Source: Rugalucina vietnamica (taxonomy: Eukaryota; Mollusca; Bivalvia; Lucinida; Lucinidae). From it: DNA of 64,000 nt. The position numbers and the translations under genes were made by a program. The DNA is taken from contig OZ024884.1 in the NCBI GenBank assembly GCA_964017185.1, positions 16,196,548 to 16,260,547 of the forward strand. Reading direction: 5' to 3'. The notes under the pieces were generated by a model. It was not told the DNA's origin and made no database searches. It saw only the letters and a list, made by a program, of their open reading frames with translations. Positions 1-11,260 of this stretch are shown here, piece by piece (the stretch's first letter is position 1; every line of letters starts with the position of its first letter).

Positions 1-153
1 GGAAACCCCGAAGACCGGTTTTCTCGCGTCAGCGCTCACATTTTGTCCATTGCGCACGTCATCTTGGTGTTAAGTTGAAGCTAACCAGATGACCACCTTG
101 TTGACTTTCATACATATTGTTTCTCTTCCCGTTTTTCCCGTATGAGGACTAGG
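1..153 (-). repeat. Fragment of dispersed repeat with CCGGTCTTCGGGG motif
   Basis: The first 28 bases are the reverse complement of bases near 61593-61622, where the same CCGGTCTTCGGGGTTTC motif opens a longer repeat copy (61593-61795). Only the motif is matched here. The remainder to 153 shows nothing recognisable. Confidence 0.45.
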
Positions 154-396
154 CATTACGGAATCTTGCCCGTGCAATATAAAGATAAAAAAATCATTGG
201 AAGAAATTTGATACTTTTAAGAATTTTGCTCCAAACATTGATTGTGGGTACACGTTAGAACCGCCTCGGCGAGGCAGCTCTAACGAGTACCAACAATCTA
301 TATTTTGGATCATAAAAAAGAAAAATAGGCACACCCATGTAAATACCAGTTTTGCTATATAAGGGGGTATTCTTTTCATGGACATGTCTTCTTGAT
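154..396 (+). repeat. Palindrome-core MITE (GTGGGTAC family), copy 1
   Basis: This is one of about eight copies of a roughly 250-270 bp element. It opens with CATTACGGAATCTTGCCC and ends near TTTTCATGGACATG, so the ends are short inverted repeats (consensus CATYACGAAAACATGTCCATG). The centre is an inverted repeat of GATTGTGGGTACACGTTAGA around GCCTCGGCGAGGC. The apparent minus-strand reading frame here is a product of the palindrome and is not a gene. Confidence 0.75.
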
Positions 397-507
397 AGTT
401 GAGCTTTGAATATGACATTGCTCTATTTATAGCAACTTTACGGAACATTTGCTATTTAGTGCAACTTTAATTGCCCTTATCTTAGAAAAACAAATGTCAA
501 ACATAGG

Positions 508-644
508 GTCATGATCGCTCACCTGAGAACCATTCCGTGATTTTGAGATTATTTTTCAGTTTTCAAACATTTATGGCAGCTAAACTCTCAGTTCATCGGC
601 TGCAGTTTCCACAAACTGCCTTATCTACCATTTGATCCATTTTT
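508..644 (+). repeat. Left half of a dispersed repeat split by an insertion (family R1)
   Basis: The segment starting ATCGCTCACCTGAGAACC is matched at 40627 onward. The match continues after the inserted element at 2207-2405, which aligns with 40800-40990 (shared stretches around TGTCCTTA, GATCGGA, GGCGACAT and CAGTGGTAC). This makes 40625-40990 the undisturbed copy and shows that the element at 645-2206 was inserted into this one. Confidence 0.6.
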
Positions 645-2023
645 AACTCACCTGAGCCGAAGGCTCACAAGGTGAGGTTATAGGACGGCCATGCTCCGTC
701 GACCGTCCGTCGTCGTCCGTCGTCCGTCCGTCCGTCGTCCGTCCACAATTTCAAAGATCTTCTCCTCTGAAACCGCTAGGCCAATCAAAGCCAAACTTCA
801 TGTGCAGTATCCTTAGGAATGGGGAACGAAAGTTTATATAAATGGTCTAGGTCACATGACCAAGATGGCCAACATGGCTATAAATAGCAGAAACCTTTAA
901 AAATCTTCTTCTCCAGAACCGGTGGGCCGATTTCCACGAAACTTGGTATGTAGCATCGGGGACGCGGGCCCATTATAGTTTATATAAATCATGACCCTAT
1001 GATGACCTTGACCTATTTTACGGCAAGGTCAACTTAGGTCGCCAATGCATTTGAATGGGAAAAAATGGTAAAATGCTATTTAATAGGTAAAACTGAGTGG
1101 GAATAGGCAAATGGACAGAAGATTAATGGTAATGGAAAAATTTAGCCCCTGGGGGTTGTCTGCCCCTGCCCCGGGGCTATATACATGTATATGACCATAA
1201 TATTCAAACATCTTCTTCTTTGAAACAGCTAGGCCAATCAAAGCCAAACTTCATGTGGAGCATCCTCGGGAATGGGAATGAAAGTTTATATAAATGGTCA
1301 AGGTCACATGACCAAGATGGCCGCCATGGCTATAAATAGCAAAAACCTTTAAAAATCTTCTTCTTCAGAACCAGAAGGCCTATGATTTTGAAACTTGGTA
1401 TGGAGCTTTACAAAGTTTATATAAATCATTATCCTGGGATGACCTTGACCTGTTTTACAGCAAGGTCGCCCATGCATTTGAATGGGAAAAATAGGAAAAT
1501 GTCATCTAATGGCAGAAAACTTGCTAGGAATGAGCAAATGGACAGAAGATTTATGCTTATGAAAAATTTTTAGACCCAGGGGTTGTCTGCCCCTGCCCCG
1601 GAGTTATATACATGAAGATGACCATAATATTCAAAAAAGCTTTTTCTAAAAAACTGCTTAGCCAATCAAAGCCAAACTTTTTGTGGAGCGTCCATAGGAA
1701 AAGGAAATGAAAGTTTATATAACTTGTCAAGGTCACATGACCAAGATGGCCGCCATGGCTATAAATAGCAAATTTTTTTAAAAATCTTCTTCTTCAGAAC
1801 CAGAAGGCCTATGATTTTGAAACTTGGCATGAAGCATTAAGGAATGGAGATCTACAAAATTTGTATAAATCACGACACTGGGATGACCTTGACCTATTTC
1901 ACGGCAAGGTCAACTTAGATCGCCCATTTATTTGAATAGAGAAAATTGTTAAAATGTCATTTGAAAGACAAAACTTGCAGTTAATGGGCAAATGGACTGA
2001 ATTTGTATGATTTGAAAAAAAAA

Positions 2024-2067
<44 letters not shown>

Positions 2068-2206
2068 ATTGACTCAAGGAGTTATTCTGACCCTGCCCTA
2101 GGGTAATATACATGCATTGTATCATTCTAGACTAACAAGTTTATTGGTACATGTATATATCTCAGGTCTCAGGTGAGCGTTAACAGGACCATTGGTCCTC
2201 TGGTTT
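645..2206 (+). repeat. Hairpin-ended dispersed repeat (GGTGAGCT family), copy G1
   Basis: The left end is a hairpin (ACTCACCTGAGCC, GAAG, GGCTCACAAGGTGAG), followed by a CCGTCCGTC-rich stretch. The right end is CAGGTGAGCGTTAACAGGACC with the palindrome GGACCATTGGTCC. The body is two and a half tandem units of about 420 bp, each with CCAATCAAAGCCAAACTT, GGTCACATGACCAAGATGG, GCCATGGCTATAAATAGC and CCTTGACC segments. A poly-A run lies at 2015-2066. No protein is encoded; the 63-residue frame at 1382-1573 is noise. It is a non-autonomous element of uncertain class; the terminal hairpins invite comparison with rolling-circle elements. Confidence 0.8.
2015..2066. repeat. Poly-A tract
   Basis: Near-pure adenine run of about 50 bases with one T, inside repeat copy G1. 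Confidence 0.95.
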
Positions 2207-2405
2207 AAATTAGAAATCATAAAAGTGAGGATGTTGTCCTTATTTCATAAAAGATAAAAAGGATCGGAACAAAGACAACCATGAAAAGATGGCGACATCC
2301 ATGAGCAGAGTCAGTGGTACGATGCGGTCGTCGAAAATCTAACTCATTTTAGATTAGGTCAGTGACATGCTTACATGCAAGTTTATGTCAAAAGGATCAT
2401 ATCAT
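2207..2405 (+). repeat. Right half of split repeat R1
   Basis: Continues the repeat begun at 508-644. It aligns with 40800-40990, including GGCGACAT, CAGTGGTAC, ATCTAACTCATTT and TATGTCAAAAGG. Confidence 0.55.
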
Positions 2406-2409
2406 AAAC

Positions 2410-2675
2410 CATTACGAAAAATTGTCCATGCAATATGCAGAGATTTTTTTTTTTTTCAGAAAAAAATTCATTGAACAAAATAATGTTTTTATTATTTTTG
2501 CTCGAAACATAGCTTGTAGGTACATGTTAGGTCGCCTCGCCGAGGCAGTTCTAACGAGAACCCACAATCGATGTTTTGGATTAAAAATAAGAAAATAGGC
2601 ATACCCCTGCCAAACCCGAGTTTTGATGAAAAAGTTGGGTATGAGGGGATATTCTTTTCATGGAGATGTTTCCTG
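2410..2675 (+). repeat. Palindrome-core MITE (GTGGGTAC family), copy 2
   Basis: Starts CATTACGAAAAATTGTCCATGC and ends near TTCATGGAGATGTTTCCTG. The core palindrome is diverged (TTGTAGGTACATGTTAGG...TCTAACGAGAACCCACAAT). The plus-strand 78-residue frame at 2362-2598 runs through this repeat and is not a gene. Confidence 0.7.
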
Positions 2676-2704
2676 AAATCTGATGCCGAAACTTCATTTT
2701 AGAA

Positions 2705-2908
2705 AGGTACAAGTAGGCAAAGATCAGGAAAATGCGAAATCAGAAAAAGATTCCCACTCCCAAACCCGAGGTGGGAAAAAACTAAATTAACAATCAGGCA
2801 CTTAAAAACATGTCGTAAGCCGAATGAGCAGCTATTTACCAATAGGTGGCCACTCAGTTACCTAAACGTAACTAAAAATATGAAAACACACATAAGGCCC
2901 CAAAAGCA
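2705..2908 (-). mobile_element. 3'-tail fragment of the RT retroelement
   Basis: Reverse-complement match to the 3' tail of the retroelement at 46195-49450 (compare 49245-49450). Shared landmarks are GTACAAGTAGGCAAAGATCAGG, the doublet around GATTCCCACTCC, and GTAAGCCGAATGAGCAGCTATT. It is truncated at its 5' side and directly abuts repeat copy G2. Confidence 0.75.
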
Positions 2909-2910
2909 AA

Positions 2911-3641
2911 AACAAGAGGACCAATGGTCCTGTAAACGCTCACCTGAGAACTGAGATATGCAACCTAAGCTGACCTTGCCGTAAAATAGGTCAAAGCCAT
3001 CCCAGGGTCATGATTTATACAAATTTTGTAGAGCTGTATTCATTGATGCTTCAGGCCAAGTTACAAAATCAAAGGCCTTCTGGTTCTGAAGGAGAAGATT
3101 TATAATGTTTTTACTATTATAGCCATGGCGGCCATCTTGGTTATATGACCTGGACCATTTATATAAGCATTCAATCGCCTTTCCTGACGATGCTCCACAT
3201 AAAGATTTGGCTTTGATTGGCCAAGTGGTTTCAGAGAAGAAAATCTTTGAATATTATGGTCATATACATGTATATAGCCCGGGGGCGGGGGCAGACAACC
3301 CCCTGAGGACTTTGTTCCATCAACATAAATCTTCTATCCTTTGCATATTCCCAGCAAGTTTAACCCCATTTAATTACATTTTACTAACTTTCCCCCTTCA
3401 AATGCATGGGCAACCTATGTTGGCCTCGCCATAAAATAGATCAAGGTCGGTCCAGGGTCATGATTTATATAAACTATGTACAGCACCTCTCCCTTATGCT
3501 ATATGCAAAGTTTCAAAATCATAGGCTTTCTGGTTCAGGACAAAAAGATTTTAACGGTGAAGATTTTTGAAATTATGGACGGACGACGACGGACGGACGC
3601 CCTATAAGCTCACCTTGTGAGCCTTCGGCTCAGGTGAGCTA
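2911..3641 (-). repeat. Hairpin-ended dispersed repeat, copy G2
   Basis: Minus-strand copy of the family at 645-2206. It starts with CAAGAGGACCAATGGTCCTG and ends with the hairpin around GAGCCTTCGGCTCAGGTGAGC, after a GGACGGACG tract. It carries about one and a half body units. The 75-residue plus frame at 3207-3434 is shadow. Confidence 0.8.
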
Positions 3642-3847
3642 AAAATTCAATACACCAAGAAGTTTGTTTTTCAATAAAAAAAACATATGCCTTACCACCC
3701 TTTTTATGGCCAACTATCAAAAGTAATTTCAAATGAAAGTACTGTGTGATTTTTTATTTTGATAAATGTAGGTAACCCCAAGCTTTACAAGTCAGAACTA
3801 TCATTCTTGCAATTGAAATCTTGTCCCATTTCGTCGCAGAAAATATA

Positions 3848-4530
3848 CTGAACAAAAAAAGAAACGCAACAATTATATTCCACTGAATTTTGAGAACACT
3901 ATAATACAATCAGAAATGATTGCATTTTCTACTTATGCATGAGATATCAGGCTTCCAAATGCAAGAAACCGATTTCAATTTTGATGAGTATTTACGGACT
4001 TATTCATTGCCGACCATAAGCATGCTAAAAGTAGAAAACCACACAGTGCACATGCGCAAGCATTAAAATAATGGTAGGATTTAAATACGCTATAAACCCC
4101 CATTCACAATCACAATGTACCACTCAGTAGATAACTCACATGTTAAAGAAATATAACAAATAAAATTTAAATTATGCCCCTTTCAATTAAACATATAGGG
4201 ATTTTGATGGTTTTAATTACGGGCTTGTGTGTCATGAAACTTTCCTTTTTTCATGAATTTTGATAAGGGAGCAGCTGACATTGTTTCTTGATGATTTGAA
4301 GGTTCAAAAGTGTGTGCTTCCGCAGAGCACATCTTTCCCGATTTGCATTATTTAAGACGACAAAAAATTCTCATTCATTTTTATCGAAATGAAAATCAGT
4401 TTTTTTGCATGGTATACCCTAATATTCCATGAATGGGAATCATACAGCAAAAGACCTGAAATTATCAACGTTTTACCATTAAACTCGAAAATTTTCGGTG
4501 GCCTATTGTTGCGTTTCTTTTTTTGTTCAG
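3848..4530. mobile_element. TA-flanked MITE with 24 bp inverted ends
   Basis: The ends CTGAACAAAAAAAGAAACGC and its inverted partner GCGTTTCTTTTTTTGTTCAG lie 683 bp apart and are each flanked by TA. This is the pattern of a non-autonomous Tc1/mariner-superfamily element. No transposase is visible; the minus frame of 73 codons near 4352-4573 crosses the terminus and is spurious. Confidence 0.8.
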
Positions 4531-4830
4531 TATATATGAAACTGTAGCAATTTATAGACACAAGCATGCACATACATGGACAAATGTATCAAGCTAACTG
4601 GGACGTTTTGGACACTTTGTACACAGACTTTCAATGTTACGATGTAGCTGCGAAAGAATCTCAAAATAGTAGCAATATCCCTTTGATAAGCTCAATCTAC
4701 ATATCCTTGGCCTTGTGTGGACTCGCCTGTTTGCATGAAATTATAAATGAGATCAATGTTATCGGTCATATGTATTTTTATCATTGTTCTCTGATATTGA
4801 TGTCATAAACACTGATAAATAAGATTAAAA
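4531..4830. other. Unannotated interval
   Basis: AT-rich sequence with an 80-residue plus-strand frame at 4566-4808. That frame shows no domain, no splice context and no similarity to anything I recognise. I see no supportable feature. Confidence 0.4.
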
Positions 4831-6041
4831 TAAGAGAACCATTGGTCCTGAGACGTTCACTGCAGACCTTGTATACGTGGAACAAGCTTCGGTTCGTTAT
4901 GCCTTATAAAGGGTATGTCAATTGTCAAAATCTAATATCTGTTTGATTTTACCTGTGCATAAAGAAAAATGACAGTTTAGCCAAGAAAACATGATGCTGT
5001 TGAAACATTTTTGTACGAGTTTGAATATCACATACAGATGATTTTATGCTACAATATTCACCTTCAGAGTACTTAGCAACATGCTTATCAGCACTTGTCA
5101 AGCTTCGTCTGTGTTTCATTCGGACCGTTGTCATCCGTGTGGCATGCTGGGTTAAGTTTAGGAACAGATACTAGTTCGTCTCTCACTAATGAGAAAGACC
5201 ATCATTTTGACTGATTACTGTTTAATCGCTCAGTTTAGTTTTGAGCATGCCAGGAAAAGTGGTTAAAGTTGAACCATTCATACACATTGCCTATATTGGA
5301 CGGTTATATTTGAAGCATTTTTGGATGTCATAACATCTTAATTTTTGGTACAAGTCATATAAAATGACGGCAACGTCCCTTCAAGACCATAGCTGTTGAC
5401 TGGAGCGTTAAGCTTTAAATCAAATAAGCAAAGTTTTATTTCTTGGAACATGTTTCACACCAACAACATTAAGATATTCACTCAATATAACTCTTGGGGC
5501 CAACAGTCTTGAATCGCACCGTGGATATGGTAAAATCTCAAACAGATTTATGCATGCTATTTGTAACATTGTATAAGATAGCAATTAAATAGAAGGCCGC
5601 TGAATGGATAGAAAAGACCCGATGACAGCACTTTATCTTTCAATTCATGATAAATTGATAAACAGCGATTTCGAAGATTAGAAGGGTATCTTGTTCCGTG
5701 GTTAGCAAAATTTCACATTCACGAGTTAGGTCATGCCTGCATAAATGAAGTTTTGATTTAAAACCGACGCCGCTTGATTGCTCAATTAATCTGTCTATGG
5801 AAATGTTTAAGACTATTAACGGTTACTACAATGCTCCGGGTCCATGATGAAATGTCGATTTGATTGCGGTCTTTGTCATTACGGAACCATCCAAACCAAA
5901 CAAAATAGACTTCCCCTAACCTAATGATGCGTCAAATGATTTAAACTGTATTCCTCTTGGAGACAATTCTTGTTTGAATGGCCAAAACAATGGCTAGATC
6001 AATGCCATCTCACAAGGTCAATTTCGGCTCAGGTGAGCTAA
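4831..6041 (-). repeat. Element bounded by GGTGAGCT-family termini, unrelated interior (G3)
   Basis: The left edge has the family terminus (GAACCATTGGTCCTGAGACG) and the right edge the family hairpin remnant (CACAAGGTCAATTTCGGCTC AGGTGAGCT). The 1.2 kb between lacks the usual tandem body. It could be a related family with its own interior or two broken copies. Coding potential is not evident; the minus 61-residue frame at 4949-5134 is unconvincing. Confidence 0.45.
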
Positions 6042-6242
6042 CATTGAAACAACTTTTTAAAGTTACAAGTTGATGTACTCATTAATACCCTCTGAGTATT
6101 TGTACAATCTTATCGCTCGTGTTTACATTTTAGTCCAATTTAAGTATTGATAAAAGCATACTTCCTTAAGGCCTGTCGATATCAATAAATAATACAACTG
6201 TAATAACATCAAAAAGCAAGAGTTATCGTTATTTGGTTCTTG

Positions 6243-6433
6243 TAAAATTTGTATAAATTAATATAGATAACACATATTGTGATGAAAATTATATGGTTGA
6301 ATAAATTTGCATATCCCATCAACAGAATAAATAAAAAGAATGGTAAATAAAAATGCATCGAAATTGCTTGTGTTGTTCTTTTTGATTTATTTTTTTTTTA
6401 ACAATTGAACATATGTTTTAAATTCTCTAACTA
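6243..6433 (+). repeat. Left copy of a 191 bp direct repeat flanking the 21.75 kb block
   Basis: Runs from TAAAATTTGTATAAATT to CTCTAACTA and is about 98 percent identical by eye to 28186-28375. It begins and ends with TA, and its end abuts the left inverted terminus at 6434 exactly, so it behaves as a very long target duplication. Confidence 0.85.
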
Positions 6434-6611
6434 CGAGGGTTGTCCGGAAAGTTTTAGGACTGTGTGGATATCTTAAAAAATATTTTATGCTATACAAATA
6501 AAGATATATGAGTTTATAGATAAGGCCTTCCTGAATAATATATGGAAAAATTGGAATCAAAACCTACATACACTTGGAGATATTGGTCTCCAAGGCAACC
6601 GATGTGGCGCT

Positions 6612-7274
6612 TCTCGGAGCACTTTGAATTTTGTATTTTATAAAATCTGGAGTCAAGAAAACAATTGCCCATTAATTGGCCATATGGCTTTTAAATACAG
6701 CAACAACTTGCATGGTACCACACCATCATCTGTTCAATATGTTCGCAAAATTCCATGGTCTTTTGACGGTTAACAACTTTGCAAAAGCTTACAGAAGTGT
6801 ATGTGTCGATTAAAATGTTGGTAAGAAACTCGACGTCGCCGCAACGGATGAATCAGCGCTCTTTTATCATACAGTGTTCCTGCCGTAATGATTTCACAAA
6901 TCTATTCAAAATTTCTTACTGTTGGTTGAACAAATTCCAGGCTATGCAAGATCATTAATTTATCGCTTTTTCGAAACGTTTTTGTCAGGAAATCGGTGAT
7001 AAGAGTAAGCGCTACAGGCCGTTCGATGCGTGCGAAAAGTGAAACCCCACTTAAAATCGGCGCAAAAGAGTTTGGAGGTAGCCAAATGAAAACGAATGTG
7101 TTTTCCTGATATTTGAATAATATTGTTGCCCTCAGAATAATCAAATAAAGTTGAAACTATCAAGCGTTGGTGCCCGATGACCTTGAGAGCCACTTTAAAA
7201 TGCATCCGATCAGCCAGGTCATTCTTGTAAAATTATAACGGGCGCGACGTTATTTAGGTCAAAGTGCTCCGAGA
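6612..7274. mobile_element. MITE with TCTCGGAGCACTTTGA inverted ends
   Basis: The 16 bp ends TCTCGGAGCACTTTGA and TCAAAGTGCTCCGAGA are perfect inverted repeats 663 bp apart. The minus strand carries two overlapping frames (6902-7205) of unlike codon content that I cannot assign; they may be remnants of a transposase. The element sits inside the left flank of the 21.75 kb block and has no counterpart in the right flank, so it is a later insertion. Confidence 0.65.
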
Positions 7275-8996
7275 GTAGCAACATGCTCGTATTAAAATGG
7301 TTAAATTAATATGTTCCCGATGAGCAAATATGCTGAAAGGGGGGGTCTAATATGCGCCCACGCACCAATTTTGTTCTTGCTTTGCATGGTAAATGCCTTC
7401 ATTCTAACACCTATAAAAATGCATTTATTTGTTTTGAAAAAGCATTTTTAGGTCTCAGAATAGCACCCTGACTTACTCCACCTTTGTGACCATACCTGCG
7501 TTATACTTTGCCCATATGGTATCTCTTATTAAACTTTTATTAACCTAATTAAAACTGGAATTCAAAACCGACTCCACATGGGTGACTTTGATACCATTTT
7601 GGCTAAAATAGATAAACCGATAGACTTTTTATGGAAACTTAAACTTGAAATTGTCAAAATTTTATCAAAAATATTTTCGAGAATGACAAATTGTGTCTCA
7701 TATTTTGATATGTTCCAGTGCTTGTCAACCTATGATACTGTCTATAAAGTTGGCCAGGGGTACCCTCTTTATGCTGGTAAAGTCTTAAAAATTTTCAAAA
7801 CCACTGTTGAAATGTACATGATATACACGTTGGTCAATTTTTGACAAAAATGGATTTTAATGTTTTTAGCTGTTTTTTCCTCTAAAATCATGTTATTCCA
7901 TAATTGTATCATTGGAAATGAAAAATTGCATAAATAATATGAATTCCTAATATAAAAATGGTTATTTGATCTGGCAATTTCACATATTTTATAGTGACCT
8001 ACCTCAAAGTTATTATCAATTTTTCATACAAATGATCAACAAACATTTTAGGTTTAAATATAATTTAATAAAATGTTTTTGTTTCTATAATTTTATCACT
8101 TAATATTTCTTTAGGTTTAGATGCATTTGGATAATTCTACTTGAGTAACATTCCTTTTAATTTGTGATTCAGACCACCATAATGGTAACAGACGTTTGAC
8201 TGATTCCTCTATTTGTTTTACCATCTTTGTATTGTTGTTTATAAGATTACCTATTCATAACTTTACTTATTTAATTGTTGCTGATGCCAACTTTAGTTAA
8301 TACAAGATTGACAAGAATACCAAATACAGTGGCACTTTCTAACTTTTCGATCACTATTTTATTATCTTTATACTTATCCAGTGCATAATTCAGCTATGTG
8401 ATAGGCTTTTCTCTTTGTAAGTGTTCAGATGTGATGCTCAGGTATAGCTTTCTCTTTAAATATCAGATTTATTTTAATTCTTCATTAAACATATCCATTA
8501 TTGACAATCTTTCTACCATTTAAATGTGGTTCTTTTTCCTATTTTTGAAATGAATAACTCAGACAAATATCCAAACTTGATGTTTTAAAATCTCAAGGTT
8601 TTTAACACATTTATGAATCCATAAATGTTCATGGGTTTATTTTTATAAATAGTCAATTATAAATGCAGCAAAATGTTTGTGATTTCATGCTGATAGTTGT
8701 CTAGATACTCTTCTTTAATCCTATTCTTGGTTAGAAATCATAGCTGTTTTGTCAATTATATGTCAGCTAGGTAAAAAAACTTGTCACCTTCATGTAAGTT
8801 TATAAATTTCGATTAAGGGTTTCCAATGGAGTGTGTTTGAAACTTCCAGTAATAGGTTTGCCTGCTGTAGCAGATGATAAAATGCACGCATAAGATTAAT
8901 AACTTTCATCTTAGATTTGATATATGGTATAACCTGTTTCAAACATGATATTATTTTGGAAAAATGCTGTCTAGTACATGTGTATAATGCTTGAAA
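7275..8996. other. AT-rich left flank inside the 21.75 kb block
   Basis: No gene is recognised. Frames at 7578-7844 (+) and 8790-9020 (-) have no domain. Two short segments (CTGAAA plus G-run near 7333, and GTTCCAG...GTCAACCTAT near 7711) recur in inverted order at about 28060 and 27640, which suggests descent from a common ancestor of the opposite flank. Confidence 0.4.
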
Positions 8997-9033
8997 TGTA
9001 CGGAACCCGGGAAGGGACATTTTTTTTCTCTTT

Positions 9034-9241
9034 TTTATCTTGTTTAAACAACTTATTATCTTGTTTAAACAACTTATTTATCTTGTTATATCAAGATAAT
9101 TATCTTGTTATATCAAGATAATTATCTTGTTATAACAAGATAATTATCTTGATATAACAAGATAATTATCTTGATATAACAAGATAATTATCTTGTTATA
9201 ACAAGATAATTATCTTGTTATAACAAGATAATATGTCGTCT
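9034..9241. repeat. Tandem perfect palindromes TTATCTTGTTATAACAAGAT
   Basis: About seven head-to-tail palindromic units of roughly 22 bp (TTATCTTG, TATAAC or TATATC, AAGATAA), preceded by two TTATCTTGTTTAAACAACTT units and closed by GTCGTCTAAACGAC. The block follows CGGAACCCGGGAAGGGACAT at about 9001. A degenerate version, inverted, lies at 26620-26860 beside the second integrase copy. It is probably the subterminal repeat of the integrase element. Confidence 0.8.
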
Positions 9242-10261
9242 AAACGACATAATCCTGGACTCTGATTGGCTGGATATTCGCCCCAAAACATGGCTACACT
9301 TGCTTCACAGAGTGTTTGGCGGAGCTGTATTTTCTCATAGGACTGTAGTATAGGGCGATCGTATCTTTGTTAGCGTTAAAGCACGATGTTCAAATAAGTG
9401 AAAGACACTTGAAGCGAATATTAAAATGGTTAAACCTCGTATGAAGGCGATACAGTAATATTGACAGGGTCATCGCGTTTATACAAACCGAACTGCAAGG
9501 GTCAGGTCGACTTTGATGTATTCAAAATGTGTAGGCCACTGTTTAGCGGTCACAGACTCATCTTGAGAGAGCTTGATCCAAACGGGGTGGCTGCCAGACT
9601 TTCAAGGCGCCTTGAAAGACGTACTTACACTGTTCCTGGACCAAATTTCATTTGGCACATAGACGGCTATGATAAACTGAAGCCTTTTGGACTTTGCATA
9701 AGTGGCTGCATAGACGGATTTTCCAGAAAAATCATTTGGCTGAATGTGTACAACACGAACAATAATCCCATAATTATAGGAGGTTATTTTCTAGAGTCTG
9801 TAAAAGAATTTGTGTCCTTGTGCTGAACGAGGGGATTATGGTACAGAAAATGGACTTGTACGTGACTTTCAGAATTTGTTTTGGAACAATACAGCTCCAA
9901 ATTCTTCATTACCATCTTATATAGACGGAAGCAGCACTTGAAACCAACGTATTGAAGGGTGGTGGGGCACTCTCCGCCGACAGTGCCTTCATTCTTGGAT
10001 AAGATTATTTAAGAGTCTGGAAGAAGAGGGTCATTTCCGCGGGAGTTTCCTTGACAAAACCTTTACAGCTTTAATACAGGTAAGGCTGTTTTCAAACAGT
10101 TGCATGACCATAGTTCTCGTTTTTGCGTAATTACTATGTTTTAGTAAATATTTAAGATAACTATAAATTAAAAAGTCTCTGCTACAGAAGCTGACGGCAA
10201 GGTTTGGCGCCCAAAAAACATGTTTAAGCCCAACTCCAAGTAATTTCATATTAATTCATAT

Positions 10262-10935
10262 TAATGACCGTTCTGATGCTGTACTTCTGTTGTGGTTCTC
10301 TTTGTTTTATGTTTAAGTGTCTATTTTTGTGTTGCTCGCAGTTTATATATGCGTCTTATATCTCCAGGGGGTGGGGGGACTCTGAGATTTTTCCTATACC
10401 GGCATAGGCTGGGCCCAAGCATCTACTCTGTACTCCCACCCCCCCAAAAAAAAAAAAAAAAAAAATTACCCCCCAAAAATATCAGGAATTTTTAGCATAC
10501 CCCCCCCCCCCCACCCCCCCCCAAAAAAAAAAAAAAAAAAAATCTGCAATTGCTGAAAAACACTTGATATAACCCTTTTTCCGACATTAAACACCAAAAA
10601 ATATTCAATTTTTATTGGACCCCCCAAAAATATCCACAAAAATTGCCTACCCAAAAATATTCATTTTTTTTTTTCTGTAAACCCCCCAAAAATACCGGCA
10701 TTCGAAACTTTGACCCCAAAAATACCCCCAGCCTATGTACAGGGAAAATTTCCGAGTACCCCTCCCCCCTGGGCTTAAATCCACAATGTTTACATGTCGT
10801 CTATCTGTTGATGTATGTTCTTCTTTTTTGTATTAGTGTAATTTCGGTTGGTACCCACCTGTGTTGAAGGGCGGGACATTGGTTTTGATTGCACCAATTC
10901 CTGATCATTGCTTTCCTTAACTTTTCTTTCTGATA
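10262..10935 (+). mobile_element. Degenerate retroelement 3'-tail fragment, interrupted
   Basis: The segment near 10275-10350 (ACTTCTGTTGTGGTTCTCTT, TTTGTTTTATG) and the segment near 10885-10925 (TTTTGATTGCACCAATTCCTG) match successive parts of the 3' tail of the element at 46195-49450. The C/A-rich foldback lies between them. Confidence 0.5.
10363..10773. repeat. C/A-rich foldback repeat
   Basis: The ends are imperfect inverted repeats (CTCCAGGGGGTGGGG...CCTATACCGGCATAGGCTGGG versus CCCCAGCCTATG...CCCCTCCCCCCTGG). The interior is a string of CCCCCCAAAAATAT units. The reading frames of 60-75 residues on both strands here are low-complexity artefacts. Confidence 0.65.
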
Positions 10936-11260
10936 TCTAAAGGGTATTAAAAAAATTCGTTTCATACTTAAATTGGTTTCCTGTTAGCTTGGTAATAATG
11001 CTTCTGACATCATAAATGACACTAGTATATTAACTTTAATTTGAACAATTACCTACAAATATAAACAAACTCATGTTGGATAAGTTACTTTATGACGATA
11101 AAAATGGCAGTCGTTTGTCAATACCTGAAAAACATCTTTTAGACTTCTGGTACACCATAAATTATTTTCACTGTACAAAGTTTTCAAACCCGCATATGTC
11201 ATTTTTTGATCTGAGTGTAATAAATTATCTGTTCTGCTCTGCTCATTCTCAAGGTTTTAT

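Noticed and set aside
645..2206. Canonical Helitron call for the hairpin-ended family
   Set aside because: The termini do not show the usual TC start and CTRR end, so only a resemblance is noted.
8790..9020. 76-residue minus-strand frame near the element boundary
   Set aside because: It runs through the CCCGGGAAGGG terminus and has no motif.
10292..10867. Several ORFs across the C/A-rich region
   Set aside because: They are translations of homopolymer and CCCCCCAAAAATAT units.
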